The notes: a model not told the origin generated them from the sequence alone. 64,000 nt of DNA from Saccharicrinis sp963675435 (GCA_963675435.1 OY776216.1:434001-498000), one strand, 5' to 3'. Counted from the first letter of the stretch, positions 55,211 through 63,198 are shown. Translations and numbers: made by a program.

Positions 55211-55975
55211 CTACTTCTTATAATACTTTAACTCAAACTTGTCACCATCCCAAACTCCATACGATCTGAGCTTTACCCAATCTCCCAAATATATGAACTG
55301 ACTATTTTGCCCAATTGGTTGATGTAAGTCTATATGTCGATGACCAAAAATGAAATAATCATAATGTTCATTCCTTAAAACATCTTTGGCATAAAGCATT
55401 AAAAACTCTTTATCTTCTCCCAAATATTTGGCTCCTTCTGAACTCTCATTCTTTAATCTGCTATGACTCGACCATCTTTTTGCTAATTCAACTGCAAAGT
55501 TAGGATGTAAACGAGAGAAAAACCATTGGAGAACCCGATTTGTAAATATTTTCTTCAAAACATTATAACCTTTATCGTATGGTCCTAATCCGTCTCCATG
55601 AGCCAGAAAAAACTTTTTGCCATTTAATTCTACCGAAACAGGCTTTGTATATACTACAACTCCAATTTCTTTTGGGAGATAATCAAAAACCCAAATATCA
55701 TGATTACCTGTAAAAAAATAAACAGGGATACCACTATCTGTAAATTCAGCAATTTTTCCTAAAAAGCGAGTAAATCCTCTGGGTACAACATGATGATATT
55801 CATACCAAAAATCAAAAATGTCGCCCATTAAATATAATGCAGCAGTTGTTGGTTTGATATAATCCAACCAATCCACAAAGTACTTTTCATGTGCTTTATG
55901 GTCTTGTATTGATGGTGCTCCTAAATGAACATCAGAAGCAAAATATATTTTTTTACCCGATTGCTGCAACTCCAT
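55211..55975 (-). CDS. lpxH: UDP-2,3-diacylglucosamine diphosphatase
   Basis: 254 aa calcineurin-like phosphoesterase at the membrane surface, making lipid X (2,3-diacylglucosamine 1-phosphate) for lipid A. Motifs run in order: IYFASDVHLGAPS, LMGDIFDFWYEY, FTGNHDIWVFDYLP, AHGDGLGPYDKGY, and FGHRHIDLHQPIG. All metal-ligand blocks of the metallophosphatase fold are present. The length fits LpxH. It lies just upstream of the KAS III-like gene; the pairing with an acyl-condensing enzyme hints at a shared envelope-lipid role but proves nothing. Confidence 0.9.
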   Translation of the reverse strand: MELQQSGKKIYFASDVHLGAPSIQDHKAHEKYFVDWLDYIKPTTAALYLMGDIFDFWYEYHHVVPRGFTRFLGKIAEFTDSGIPVYFFTGNHDIWVFDYLPKEIGVVVYTKPVSVELNGKKFFLAHGDGLGPYDKGYNVLKKIFTNRVLQWFFSRLHPNFAVELAKRWSSHSRLKNESSEGAKYLGEDKEFLMLYAKDVLRNEHYDYFIFGHRHIDLHQPIGQNSQFIYLGDWVKLRSYGVWDGDKFELKYYKK

Positions 55976-56130
55976 TTTTGCTAATTAGCAAATGCTTAAC
56001 TACTATATTTGAATGGACAAATATATCAGTTTTTTAACGTAAATAACAACATCATATTTTATTTAAACTTTTTTATAATGTTGTTCTGCTATTACTTACT
56101 GGGAAATCAAAATTACGAATAACTGATTAA

Positions 56131-56952
56131 CTACTGAATATGAATGGAATCACCTTCAATATGGTACCATTCTTCTTGACTTTTCAACTCATTAAAATCT
56201 TCATATGCTCCAAGGATAGATGATAGCAATTCATATTCTGGCATCTTATAATGGATAGAATAATTAGAGTTTAGGAAAACCATAAAAGAATCTAAGCAGG
56301 TTCCCTTATACCCTGTTAAATCAGCTAAATTTTCACGAGAAGTGAAATAATTAAATTTTGCACTTTCAAGTTCAATTTTTTCTAGCCTTTTGACCTCCTC
56401 TTTCTGCTTATCAAATCTGGTTTTTCCACTTCCAATAGAAATTCCAGCACCAAAAGTTCCTTGATTAAACTTTTTATCTGCCTTACCCCATGCTATGGCC
56501 TCCTCAAAATCCCAACTACTAACCATCTCCTTAACTTCTGCATTCTCATCCTTAGGAAGTTCTAAATCTTTGAAAGCTTGGCGAAAATGAGCATATGAAT
56601 AAAAGCGAAGAACTTCAACTTCTGTAATTGCATATGTATTTGTAGGAACCACTAATGTTAATTGGTCTTCCATAGTAGTCCAAATAGTTGGTACTACCCA
56701 GGTCGTATCTACGTAACCCATGCTATGAAATCTCAAAGTATCACCAACAGATCCATTAATTTCAAAACTACCTGTATTATCAGAAAGTATAACTTCTCCT
56801 GTTGACATATTTTTAATAGCTCCAAATTCTATTGGCTTTTGTGTTTTTGCTTCTTTAACTACTCCATTAAAAGTAAATATTTCATCCTCTAAAACTTGAG
56901 AAAAAGAGCTAAAACATAAACTAAACAATAATATGGAAACTATGACTCTCAT
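56131..56952 (-). CDS. Exported protein with carboxypeptidase-like regulatory domain (paralogue A)
   Basis: 273 aa. Signal peptide MRVIVSILLFSLCFSSFS, predicted cut before Gln (S|QVLEDE). Residues about 25-110 form a CarboxypepD_reg-like beta-sandwich (FNGVVKEAKTQKPIEFGAIK, SDNTGSFEINGSVGDTLRFH). The remainder is unrecognised, but its end (NLADLTGYKGTCLDSFMVFL) resembles the end of the upstream gene product (KEVSGYEGEMLDKFMIYC). It overlaps that gene by 4 nt (56949-56952), so the two are coupled. Probably periplasmic or surface located; function unknown. No TonB-dependent receptor barrel is present. Confidence 0.78.
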   Translation of the reverse strand: MRVIVSILLFSLCFSSFSQVLEDEIFTFNGVVKEAKTQKPIEFGAIKNMSTGEVILSDNTGSFEINGSVGDTLRFHSMGYVDTTWVVPTIWTTMEDQLTLVVPTNTYAITEVEVLRFYSYAHFRQAFKDLELPKDENAEVKEMVSSWDFEEAIAWGKADKKFNQGTFGAGISIGSGKTRFDKQKEEVKRLEKIELESAKFNYFTSRENLADLTGYKGTCLDSFMVFLNSNYSIHYKMPEYELLSSILGAYEDFNELKSQEEWYHIEGDSIHIQ

Positions 56953-57695
56953 TTCTTATTCTCTTTTTCAAATTTCTCAAGTAACTCTGCAATCTTCATT
57001 CTAATTAAAATGGGATTACTATCCGGAGTAAGTTTAATATTGATATTGCAATAAATCATAAATTTATCTAACATTTCCCCTTCGTAACCAGAAACTTCTT
57101 TAACAATATCGCGATTATAAAATTCTTTGATTTTTTCCTGTTCCTCATTCTGAACAAGTACGCGTCTCATATCTCTTTTTTCACGCTCTCTTTTACTCGT
57201 ATAATAATTTACATAACTCAATGGATTAACCACAGCAGCCATTACAGGCGGTTTTTTATTGTAAGAGTCACCTTTAAGAGCTGCTGGCAAATCATCTTCT
57301 CCGCCTAAGTTAATGTCTTTTGGAAGATTTAAATGTAACTCTTTATCAGACGCAACATCAACAGTTCCAATCATATAAATTTTTCGGCCAAGGTGTACTA
57401 CTTTTTGTTGTACAGAGTCGTTAAATTCACTTACTCTTATTACCTGAGGACTATAACCCAATCCAAATACTTTTAATGAATCACTTTTACTGAAGGTATT
57501 TCTAAACTCTCCTTTTTCATCTGTAGCATAAATGATCATGGATTCATAACTAACAATTTGAGCGTTTTCAATTAACTTATTGTCAACACTATCTTTTACA
57601 ATTAACTTAACCCAAACCTGATCTGAAGCAGTATCCTGTGCATAGGTATGTAAAGAACACACCAATAATATAAATATAATTCCTAGTAATCGCAT
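56949..57695 (-). CDS. Exported protein with carboxypeptidase-like regulatory domain (paralogue B)
   Basis: 248 aa. Signal peptide MRLLGIIFILLVCSLHTYA then QDTAS, again Gln first. A beta-sandwich like CarboxypepD_reg spans about 25-110 (KLIVKDSVDNKLIENAQIVS, TDEKGEFRNTFSKSDSLKVF). The C-terminal half is helical and charged (SYVNYYTSKREREKRDMRRV) and ends with the GYEGEMLDKFM block shared with paralogue A. It is the first gene of this two-gene unit, divergent from dapD. The function is not known; the shared layout suggests the two act as a pair. Confidence 0.78.
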   Translation of the reverse strand: MRLLGIIFILLVCSLHTYAQDTASDQVWVKLIVKDSVDNKLIENAQIVSYESMIIYATDEKGEFRNTFSKSDSLKVFGLGYSPQVIRVSEFNDSVQQKVVHLGRKIYMIGTVDVASDKELHLNLPKDINLGGEDDLPAALKGDSYNKKPPVMAAVVNPLSYVNYYTSKREREKRDMRRVLVQNEEQEKIKEFYNRDIVKEVSGYEGEMLDKFMIYCNINIKLTPDSNPILIRMKIAELLEKFEKENKK

Positions 57696-57871
57696 ACAAT
57701 TATTAAAGCTGAAAAATATAAACTAATACGCACATAGAAACACTTTTTTTTACGATTAACCAAACTTTAACCTTTTTATTGTGTTACCTATATATGTTAA
57801 AAATGAAATTGATACCTGAACAAACCATATTAGTTTCAAATTCTTACATATATAACAAATGAATTTGCAAT

Positions 57872-57879
57872 TAGGTTTG
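57872..57879 (+). promoter_or_regulatory. Putative -7 element for dapD
   Basis: TAGGTTTG fits TAnnTTTG and lies 41 nt before the dapD ATG. No TTTG box is found at the right distance upstream, so confidence is moderate. Confidence 0.45.
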
Positions 57880-57920
57880 TTTCATTGTATTTTCGCAAAA
57901 AATATAAATTTAATACTATC

Positions 57921-58739
57921 ATGTTAGAGCAATACAAAGAAGTTGTTGAGCAAGCCTGGGAAAACAGGGATTTACTAAACAAAACGGAAACTCAAGATGT
58001 TATTCGCACTTTAATGGAAAAACTTGACAAAGGTGAAATTAGAGTTGCAGAGCCAAAGGGAGATGATTGGAAAGTTAACGAATGGGTTAAAAAAGCAGTA
58101 ATTCTTTATTTTCCTATTCAAAAAATGGAAACTATTGAGGCTGGCCCAATGGAATTTCATGATAAAATGGCTCTTAAAAAGAACTATGCTGAATTAGGTA
58201 TTAGAGTTGTTCCTCACGCTGTAGCACGATATGGAGCTTATATTTCAAGTGGTGTTGTATTAATGCCATCATACGTAAACATTGGTGCATACGTAGAAAG
58301 CGGTACAATGGTTGACACTTGGGCTACTGTTGGAAGCTGTGCTCAAATCGGTAAAAATGTTCACCTTAGTGGTGGTGTTGGTATTGGTGGTGTTCTTGAA
58401 CCTATTCAAGCTGCTCCTGTAATTATTGAGGACAATGCTTTTATTGGTTCTCGTTGTATTGTAGTTGAAGGCTGTCGCGTAGGTAAAGAAGCTGTACTAG
58501 GTGCAAACGTAGTGTTAACAGGTTCTACTAAAATTATTGATGTTACAGGAGATGAGCCTGTGGAATACAAAGGTTATGTTCCTCCTCGTTCAGTTGTAAT
58601 TCCTGGTAGTTATACTAAAAAATTCCCAGCTGGAGATTTTCAAGTACCTGCTGCATTAATTATTGGTAAACGAAAAGAGTCTACTGACAAGAAAACTTCT
58701 TTAAACGATGCGTTAAGAGAAAATAACGTTGCTGTTTAA
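57921..58739 (+). CDS. dapD: 2,3,4,5-tetrahydropyridine-2,6-dicarboxylate N-succinyltransferase
   Basis: Lysine/diaminopimelate pathway: transfers succinyl from succinyl-CoA to tetrahydrodipicolinate. 272 aa from ATG 57921 (MLEQYKEVVEQAWENR); an in-frame TTG 12 codons upstream is rejected because the family starts here. The helical N-domain (1-95) is followed by left-handed beta-helix hexapeptides (GAYISSGVVLMPSYVNIGAY, SGGVGIGGVLEPIQAAPVII, IGSRCIVVEGCRVG) and the C-terminal region PPRSVVIPGSY. Its presence implies the succinylase branch and m-DAP in peptidoglycan. It seems to be followed in one direction by the Sua5-like gene after 78 nt. Confidence 0.95.
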   Translation: MLEQYKEVVEQAWENRDLLNKTETQDVIRTLMEKLDKGEIRVAEPKGDDWKVNEWVKKAVILYFPIQKMETIEAGPMEFHDKMALKKNYAELGIRVVPHAVARYGAYISSGVVLMPSYVNIGAYVESGTMVDTWATVGSCAQIGKNVHLSGGVGIGGVLEPIQAAPVIIEDNAFIGSRCIVVEGCRVGKEAVLGANVVLTGSTKIIDVTGDEPVEYKGYVPPRSVVIPGSYTKKFPAGDFQVPAALIIGKRKESTDKKTSLNDALRENNVAV

Positions 58740-58817
58740 TTAAAAATAAAGCTCATTGATAAAAGTAATTTGATGAATCTTATCTTTTTACTTTTATCTT
58801 TTTACTAAATACAATAT

Positions 58818-59381
58818 ATGAACGAAGACATTGCAAAAGCCCTTAAGGTTCTTCATAATGGAGGTTTAATTCTTTATCCAACAGATACAATTTGGGGAAT
58901 TGGATGTGATGCTACAAACCCGGAAGCTGTTAGCAGAATATACAAGCTCAAACAAAGAGAAGACAGCAAAAGCATGTTGATTTTGTTAGATAATGAGGCA
59001 AAATTAAATTCATATATGAATCAGGTTCCTGATATGGCATGGGATTTAATTGAATTTTCAACCAAGCCACTAACAATCATCTACCCAGATGCAAAAAACC
59101 TGGCTCCTAACCTTCTGGCGGAAGACAAAAGCATTGGCATTAGAATTACAAAAGAAGAATTTAGTTTTAAATTATGTCAAAGATTTAAAAAGCCAATTGT
59201 ATCTACATCTGCAAACATAAGCGGTCAGCTTTCACCTTCTTGTTTTAACGATATTTCTGAAAATGTTAAAAATGGCGTTGATTATATTGTAACTTACAGA
59301 CAAGAAGAAACAGCTAATCCAGCTCCTTCTAGCATTATGAAACTAGGCATAGGAGGAGAAATTAATATTATCAGGGAATAA
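58818..59381 (+). CDS. Sua5/YciO/YrdC-family protein, probable L-threonylcarbamoyladenylate synthase
   Basis: 187 aa single YrdC domain: KALKVLHNGGLILYPTDTIW, then YKLKQREDSKSMLILLDN (the KxR basic motif), KPLTIIYPD, IGIRIT, and KPIVSTSANISGQLSPS (SxN motif). It makes threonylcarbamoyl-AMP from Thr, bicarbonate and ATP for t6A37 of tRNA. It lacks the C-terminal Sua5 domain, so it is TsaC/YciO-like; a YciO paralogue with a different role is possible. A thioesterase gene follows 10 nt later. Confidence 0.85.
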   Translation: MNEDIAKALKVLHNGGLILYPTDTIWGIGCDATNPEAVSRIYKLKQREDSKSMLILLDNEAKLNSYMNQVPDMAWDLIEFSTKPLTIIYPDAKNLAPNLLAEDKSIGIRITKEEFSFKLCQRFKKPIVSTSANISGQLSPSCFNDISENVKNGVDYIVTYRQEETANPAPSSIMKLGIGGEINIIRE

Positions 59382-59391
59382 ATTTCAAATA

Positions 59392-59826
59392 ATGGAGCAT
59401 CAAGAAATTCAGTTTTTTTTCGAAACACCAATACAAATTCGATTTAACGATATTGATAGTCTTGGACATGTAAACAACACAATTATACAGGAGTACTTTG
59501 ATTTAGGTAGAATGCATTATTTTAAATCTGTATTTACACCAGATATTAACTGGAAAATTTTCCCTGCAATTATTGCTTCAATTAAAACAGACTTTGTTTC
59601 ACCTGTTTTTATTAACAATAAGCTTCTGGTTAAAACCAAAATCACAAAAATTGGCACCAAAAGTATGAATCTGATTCAACACATTACGGATGCTGATGGA
59701 ATATTAAAAGCGGTCAGTCATTCGGTTATGGTAGGTTTTGATCATAAAATGCAAAGTTCTATTCAAATTAATCAAGAATGGCGAGATAAAATAAGCTCAG
59801 CTGAAAAAGGATCTACTGAACTCTAA
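59392..59826 (+). CDS. Acyl-CoA thioesterase, 4HBT hotdog fold
   Basis: 144 aa single hotdog domain. The signature FFETPIQIRFNDIDSLGHVN has the usual catalytic Asp (DIDSLGHVNN) and is followed by the long helix IIQEYFDLGRMHYF. In the family it hydrolyses acyl-CoA or acyl-ACP thioesters; the chain-length preference cannot be read. It is co-directional with the Sua5-like gene, 10 nt downstream, and is followed by the lar promoter region. Confidence 0.85.
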   Translation: MEHQEIQFFFETPIQIRFNDIDSLGHVNNTIIQEYFDLGRMHYFKSVFTPDINWKIFPAIIASIKTDFVSPVFINNKLLVKTKITKIGTKSMNLIQHITDADGILKAVSHSVMVGFDHKMQSSIQINQEWRDKISSAEKGSTEL

Positions 59827-59885
59827 AACATCACATTCTCTAACTATCTTAAATATTTTCATTCTTCAACATTCCATAAAATAGT

Positions 59886-59917
59886 TAATTTTGAACTGTT
59901 TGTTAAACAAATTGTTC
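59886..59917 (+). promoter_or_regulatory. Promoter and candidate operator of the lar operon
   Basis: TAATTTTG (59886-59893) fits the -7 consensus; transcription would start near 59899. Directly over that point lies a near-palindrome, 59893-59917: GAAC-TG-TTTGTT / A / AACAAA-TT-GTTC, with ten Watson-Crick pairs, one G-T pair and one mismatch. A repressor or activator bound here would act on larE. No TTTG -33 box was found, which fits activator dependence. The larE ATG is at 59941. Confidence 0.6.
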
Positions 59918-59940
59918 CGAAATAGAATTAACTATTTAAT

Positions 59941-60732
59941 ATGGATATCATTACAAAATTAGAAAAGCGATTAAAGCAAATTGGAGATAGTTATCTCATG
60001 TTTTCTGGTGGGCTAGATAGTTGTGCAATATTAGGTACGGCTATAAAAGCAGGCATTCACATTATACCAGTATGGATTAACAATGGCTTTGGGCGAGCTT
60101 CTGAAGAAGAAATTCGCAAACAGGCTCACATTATGGGGGCAAATAACTTGCAGATAATCCATATTACTCCAACCGAGTCTGTGATTTCAAATCCCAATAA
60201 CAGATGTTACTTCTGCAAAAATCAAATCATTGAAGCCATTAAACATCTTAAAAAAGATGCTGTAATAATGGATGGAACTACAGGAAGTGACAATGGTTAT
60301 AGACCAGGTAGAAAAGCTTTAAACGAAAAAGAAGTGATTTCACCTTTAGCAGAATTAAATATTTCTTCGTTACAAGCTAAAGAAATTGCGCTGAGTATGG
60401 GAGCAAGCAAAAAAATTGCAGATCTGGAAAGTTGCATTGCTACTCGTTTCAACTACTTACAACCACTAGTCGAGGAACGCATCAAAGTACTTAAGGAGAT
60501 TGAACATCTTATTATTGATAAAACAAACGACTATAATGTACGCTGTCGTTTAGACGACAATGACCATATAAGAATTGAACTTTCTGACTGTAATAGCTTT
60601 ATTGCTTTTAACGATCTGAATTTTAGAAATTCTGTTATTGCCCTAGGTGAAAAGTTAGCTTTATTCACTACATTAGACCTTAAACCTTCACGACCTAACG
60701 CATACGACAACAGAATTACAAATGACGTTTGA
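59941..60732 (+). CDS. larE: Nickel-pincer cofactor sulfur transferase LarE
   Basis: 263 aa PP-loop ATP-pyrophosphatase. It adenylylates and sulfurates the cofactor precursor carboxylates; in L. plantarum the sulfur comes from its own Cys. PP-loop FSGGLDSCAI (residues 21-30), the CYFCKNQII block (Cys89/Cys92), DGTTGSDNGYRPGRKALNEK, VISPLAELN and the conserved ADLESCIATRF with Cys165 at the sacrificial-cysteine position. The single Cys in that motif fits the sacrificial type rather than the [4Fe-4S] type, but this is an inference. It starts the larE-larB-larC operon and overlaps larB by 11 nt. Confidence 0.92.
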   Translation: MDIITKLEKRLKQIGDSYLMFSGGLDSCAILGTAIKAGIHIIPVWINNGFGRASEEEIRKQAHIMGANNLQIIHITPTESVISNPNNRCYFCKNQIIEAIKHLKKDAVIMDGTTGSDNGYRPGRKALNEKEVISPLAELNISSLQAKEIALSMGASKKIADLESCIATRFNYLQPLVEERIKVLKEIEHLIIDKTNDYNVRCRLDDNDHIRIELSDCNSFIAFNDLNFRNSVIALGEKLALFTTLDLKPSRPNAYDNRITNDV

Positions 60733-61459
60733 AGAAATATACGATAAAATAAAATCTGGTGTGATTTCAAAAGAAGAAGCTCATAAACACTTCTCGCTTG
60801 AATGGATGGAAACTGCGAGTCGGTACATTCTGGATGTAAACCGAGGTATGCGAACTAATATTCCTGAAATTATTTATGGAGAATATAAAACACTGGAACA
60901 AACAATTGAGTTGGTAAAACACCTATTACAAGAACACCCCAGAGTTGTTGTTTCAAGAAGTAAATTTAATCACGAATTGTCTCAAGAATTTTGTTCTGTT
61001 CATCAATTGTTGACAGGTGAAAATGCTATTGTAATTGGTGACATACCAGAACCTAAAGGTGCAATTCTTGTAGTTAGTGCAGGATCTGCTGATCATCCGG
61101 TTACAGAAGAGTGTGAGATTATTTTAAAATCAGTTGGCGTACAACCAATTGTATTTGAAGATCGGGGAATATCACATCCAACCAGAGTTATTGAAGCCAT
61201 TCAGCATGGAATAAATCATAATGTAAAAGCCATTATAGTAGTTGCAGGCATGGAAGGCGCACTTGCACCTTTTGTTGCATCTATGGTATCATTACCGGTT
61301 ATTGGTGTTCCAACTTCTGTAGGATATGGTTTTAGAGCCAGTGAGGCCGCATTAACTTCCATGTTAGCTTCTTGTGCACCCAATCTTACTGTTGTTAATA
61401 TCGATGGTGGATTAAGGGCTGCAGTTGTAGCTGCCCTAATCTGTAAAAATAGCAACTAA
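60722..61459 (+). CDS. larB: Pyridinium-3,5-biscarboxylate mononucleotide synthase LarB
   Basis: 245 aa. Carboxylates nicotinic acid adenine dinucleotide at C5 and cleaves the phosphoanhydride, the first step to the nickel-pincer nucleotide. The C-terminal half is a PurE-like domain: AILVVSAGSADHPVTEECEI, GISHPTRVIEAI, VVAGMEGALAPFVASMVSLP, VGYGFRASEAALTSML. Cys218 in ASCAPNLTVVNIDGG matches the position of the LarB Cys that forms the substrate adduct. The length fits the family. Its ATG lies inside the 3' end of larE, so the genes are translationally coupled. Confidence 0.92.
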   Translation: MTFEEIYDKIKSGVISKEEAHKHFSLEWMETASRYILDVNRGMRTNIPEIIYGEYKTLEQTIELVKHLLQEHPRVVVSRSKFNHELSQEFCSVHQLLTGENAIVIGDIPEPKGAILVVSAGSADHPVTEECEIILKSVGVQPIVFEDRGISHPTRVIEAIQHGINHNVKAIIVVAGMEGALAPFVASMVSLPVIGVPTSVGYGFRASEAALTSMLASCAPNLTVVNIDGGLRAAVVAALICKNSN

Positions 61460-61493
61460 ACACTAAATTTATTATTACTAATAAGTATTATCA

Positions 61494-62273
61494 ATGGAAT
61501 TAATTATAGACCCTCGAGGAGGATTTGCTGGTGATATGTTTGCCGCAGCACTAATCTCTGCCGGAGCCAACGAATCAGAAATGATTAATGTGATGACCGT
61601 AGCAGCCAACAAAATAGGCAAATCAAAAATTTCAACAGTTAAGACACATGATAATGCAACCAGATTAATTATGGAAATTAATCATAATCATGGACATTTA
61701 GCAGCTTCAAAAGCAAGAAAAATTCTAACCGAATTAATGAATAAACTAAATATTAAGAATAGCTACTCCGTATTTGCAAATCAAATACTTGAACATTTAA
61801 TTAGAGCAGAAAAACAGGCTCATGCAGAAAATACATTCTTAACAGATCATCATCATTCACACAATAATCTGCATCATCACCATCACACTCACGAAGAAGC
61901 CTGGCTTCATGAAGCTCAGGATATTATTATCGACATTATTGGTGCAGCAAAAGGATTACAGCTACTAAATGCACCTGTTAAAGCAAAACTTTTAGAGCCG
62001 GTTTCGCTTGGTGGAGGTAAAATTAAGTTTTCGCATGGTGAAATGACCGCTCCTGCACCTGCAACTAAAATACTAATTGACAAAAAAAACATTCCTGCAC
62101 AAACAGGTCCAATCAATATTGAGTTATGTACACCTACAGGTGCTGCAATATTGGCGGCTCTTGAAGTCAACATAGTAGCTTCTGACTTTAATGCTGATAA
62201 AATAGCAACAAAGGGATTTTCAAGAGGTAGTAAAGATTTAGATATTCCTCCTTTAGGGATTTACCTGAAATAA
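61494..62273 (+). CDS. larC: Nickel insertion protein LarC, short form (LarC1 part only)
   Basis: 259 aa. N-terminal LarC signature (DPRGGFAGDMFAAALISAGA), a His-rich loop with 15 His between about residues 120 and 143 (DHHHSHNNLHHHHHTHEEAW) that could hold nickel, then LLEPVSLGGGKIKFSHGEMT, APAPATKIL, and CTPTGAAIL. Known LarC proteins of about 400 aa have a second domain, LarC2, which in Moorella LarC binds CTP. Here the frame stops after RGSKDLDIPPLGIYLK, and a terminator follows within 8 nt, so no LarC2 is encoded here in any way I can see. It inserts Ni into the pincer cofactor if active. Confidence 0.88.
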   Translation: MELIIDPRGGFAGDMFAAALISAGANESEMINVMTVAANKIGKSKISTVKTHDNATRLIMEINHNHGHLAASKARKILTELMNKLNIKNSYSVFANQILEHLIRAEKQAHAENTFLTDHHHSHNNLHHHHHTHEEAWLHEAQDIIIDIIGAAKGLQLLNAPVKAKLLEPVSLGGGKIKFSHGEMTAPAPATKILIDKKNIPAQTGPINIELCTPTGAAILAALEVNIVASDFNADKIATKGFSRGSKDLDIPPLGIYLK

Positions 62274-62280
62274 ACAAAAA

Positions 62281-62302
62281 AGGGCTACTCTTAAGTAGCC
62301 CT
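62281..62302. terminator. Bidirectional terminator, larC / Crp-Fnr gene
   Basis: Perfect 9-bp stem AGGGCTACT (62281-62289) / AGTAGCCCT (62294-62302), CTTA loop. The minus-strand side is followed by a T-run and would stop the Crp/Fnr transcript; the plus side is less T-rich but ends 30 nt after larC. Confidence 0.85.
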
Positions 62303-62323
62303 ATCTATAAAATTTCTTATTTA

Positions 62324-63031
62324 TTAAACATAAACATTTCCTATTTTTATCAACTTAGGAATATTTAAAAGTTTTATTTTTCTCCCATTTAATTCGATCA
62401 GCTTATCTGTTTTAAACTCAGACAACAATCGAATTACAGATTCTGTGGCTGTACCAACCATATTAGCCAACTCTTCACGTGTTAACGAAATCTGTAAGGT
62501 ATGATCCTGATCCAACTCAAAAGTATCCATTAATAGTAACAACACTTCTGCTAACCTTTCTCGAACTGTTTTTTGAGCAATATCTGTTAAGAATTTATTT
62601 GATTCACCTAATTCTTTACATGTCAACTTCATCAAAGTCATTGAAAAAGTTGGATTCTCCTTTAAAAGACGTTCAAGTATATCACCTGGTAAGTAACAAA
62701 GAACCGTTTCCTGAATTACTTTAGTAGTACTACAAGCTAACTCATCGCTAATAACAGATCTAAAACCGATCAAATCACCAGGCTTAGCAAACCTTATAAT
62801 TTGCTCTTTACCATCAAAACCGGTTTTAAAAATTTTTAATATCCCCTCAACTACCAAATAAGTACCATTTATTCGGCTCCCCTCATGATATATTGTATTA
62901 CCGCGTTTGTGTAACGTGCAATTAATAGATTGATTAACCGATTCAATCTCCTCTTCCGTTAATCCTTTAAAGATATCAAACGAACGTAGATCTATTGGTT
63001 CATTATAAGGAACACTTTGAATGTTCTTCAT
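62324..63031 (-). CDS. Crp/Fnr-family transcriptional regulator
   Basis: 235 aa. N-terminal cNMP-binding-like domain (about 15-130) including HKRGNTIYHEGSRINGTYLVVEGILKIFK in two strands, a dimerisation helix (about 130-160), and a C-terminal HTH_Crp domain (about 170-230) with SLTREELANMVGTATESVIRLL. The RxSR ring of cAMP-binding proteins is absent, and Cys residues are scattered (CTLH, CSTT, CYLP, CKEL), with no clear N-terminal FNR-type cluster, so the signal is unknown. It converges on larC; in L. plantarum the lar genes are controlled by the Crp/Fnr member LarR, so this is a candidate regulator of larEBC. Confidence 0.9.
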   Translation of the reverse strand: MKNIQSVPYNEPIDLRSFDIFKGLTEEEIESVNQSINCTLHKRGNTIYHEGSRINGTYLVVEGILKIFKTGFDGKEQIIRFAKPGDLIGFRSVISDELACSTTKVIQETVLCYLPGDILERLLKENPTFSMTLMKLTCKELGESNKFLTDIAQKTVRERLAEVLLLLMDTFELDQDHTLQISLTREELANMVGTATESVIRLLSEFKTDKLIELNGRKIKLLNIPKLIKIGNVYV

Positions 63032-63170
63032 TCCCTTTATTTTTTTAAAATCTTTATAAAATCAATGTTAACACACAGTAAAAATAATGTTTTCAATTAT
63101 TCTTCTAAGCATTATTAGAATAATTTACTCAATTTTTTACTAATAACCATATGTATTTGAAATGACAGGC

Positions 63171-63198
63171 CAAAGATATAAATAAAGATGTATATTTG
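63171..63198. promoter_or_regulatory. Back-to-back -7 elements, Crp/Fnr gene and OsmC gene
   Basis: TATCTTTG on the minus strand (63178-63171), with a TTG 23 nt upstream, would serve the Crp/Fnr gene with a leader of about 130 nt. TATATTTG on the plus strand (63191-63198) would serve the OsmC gene, 31 nt before its ATG; no TTTG box was found for it. The two promoters overlap closely. Confidence 0.45.

Noticed and set aside
61857..61893. His codon run in larC as a tandem repeat
   Set aside because: A coding His-rich loop, expected in nickel proteins; not a DNA repeat.
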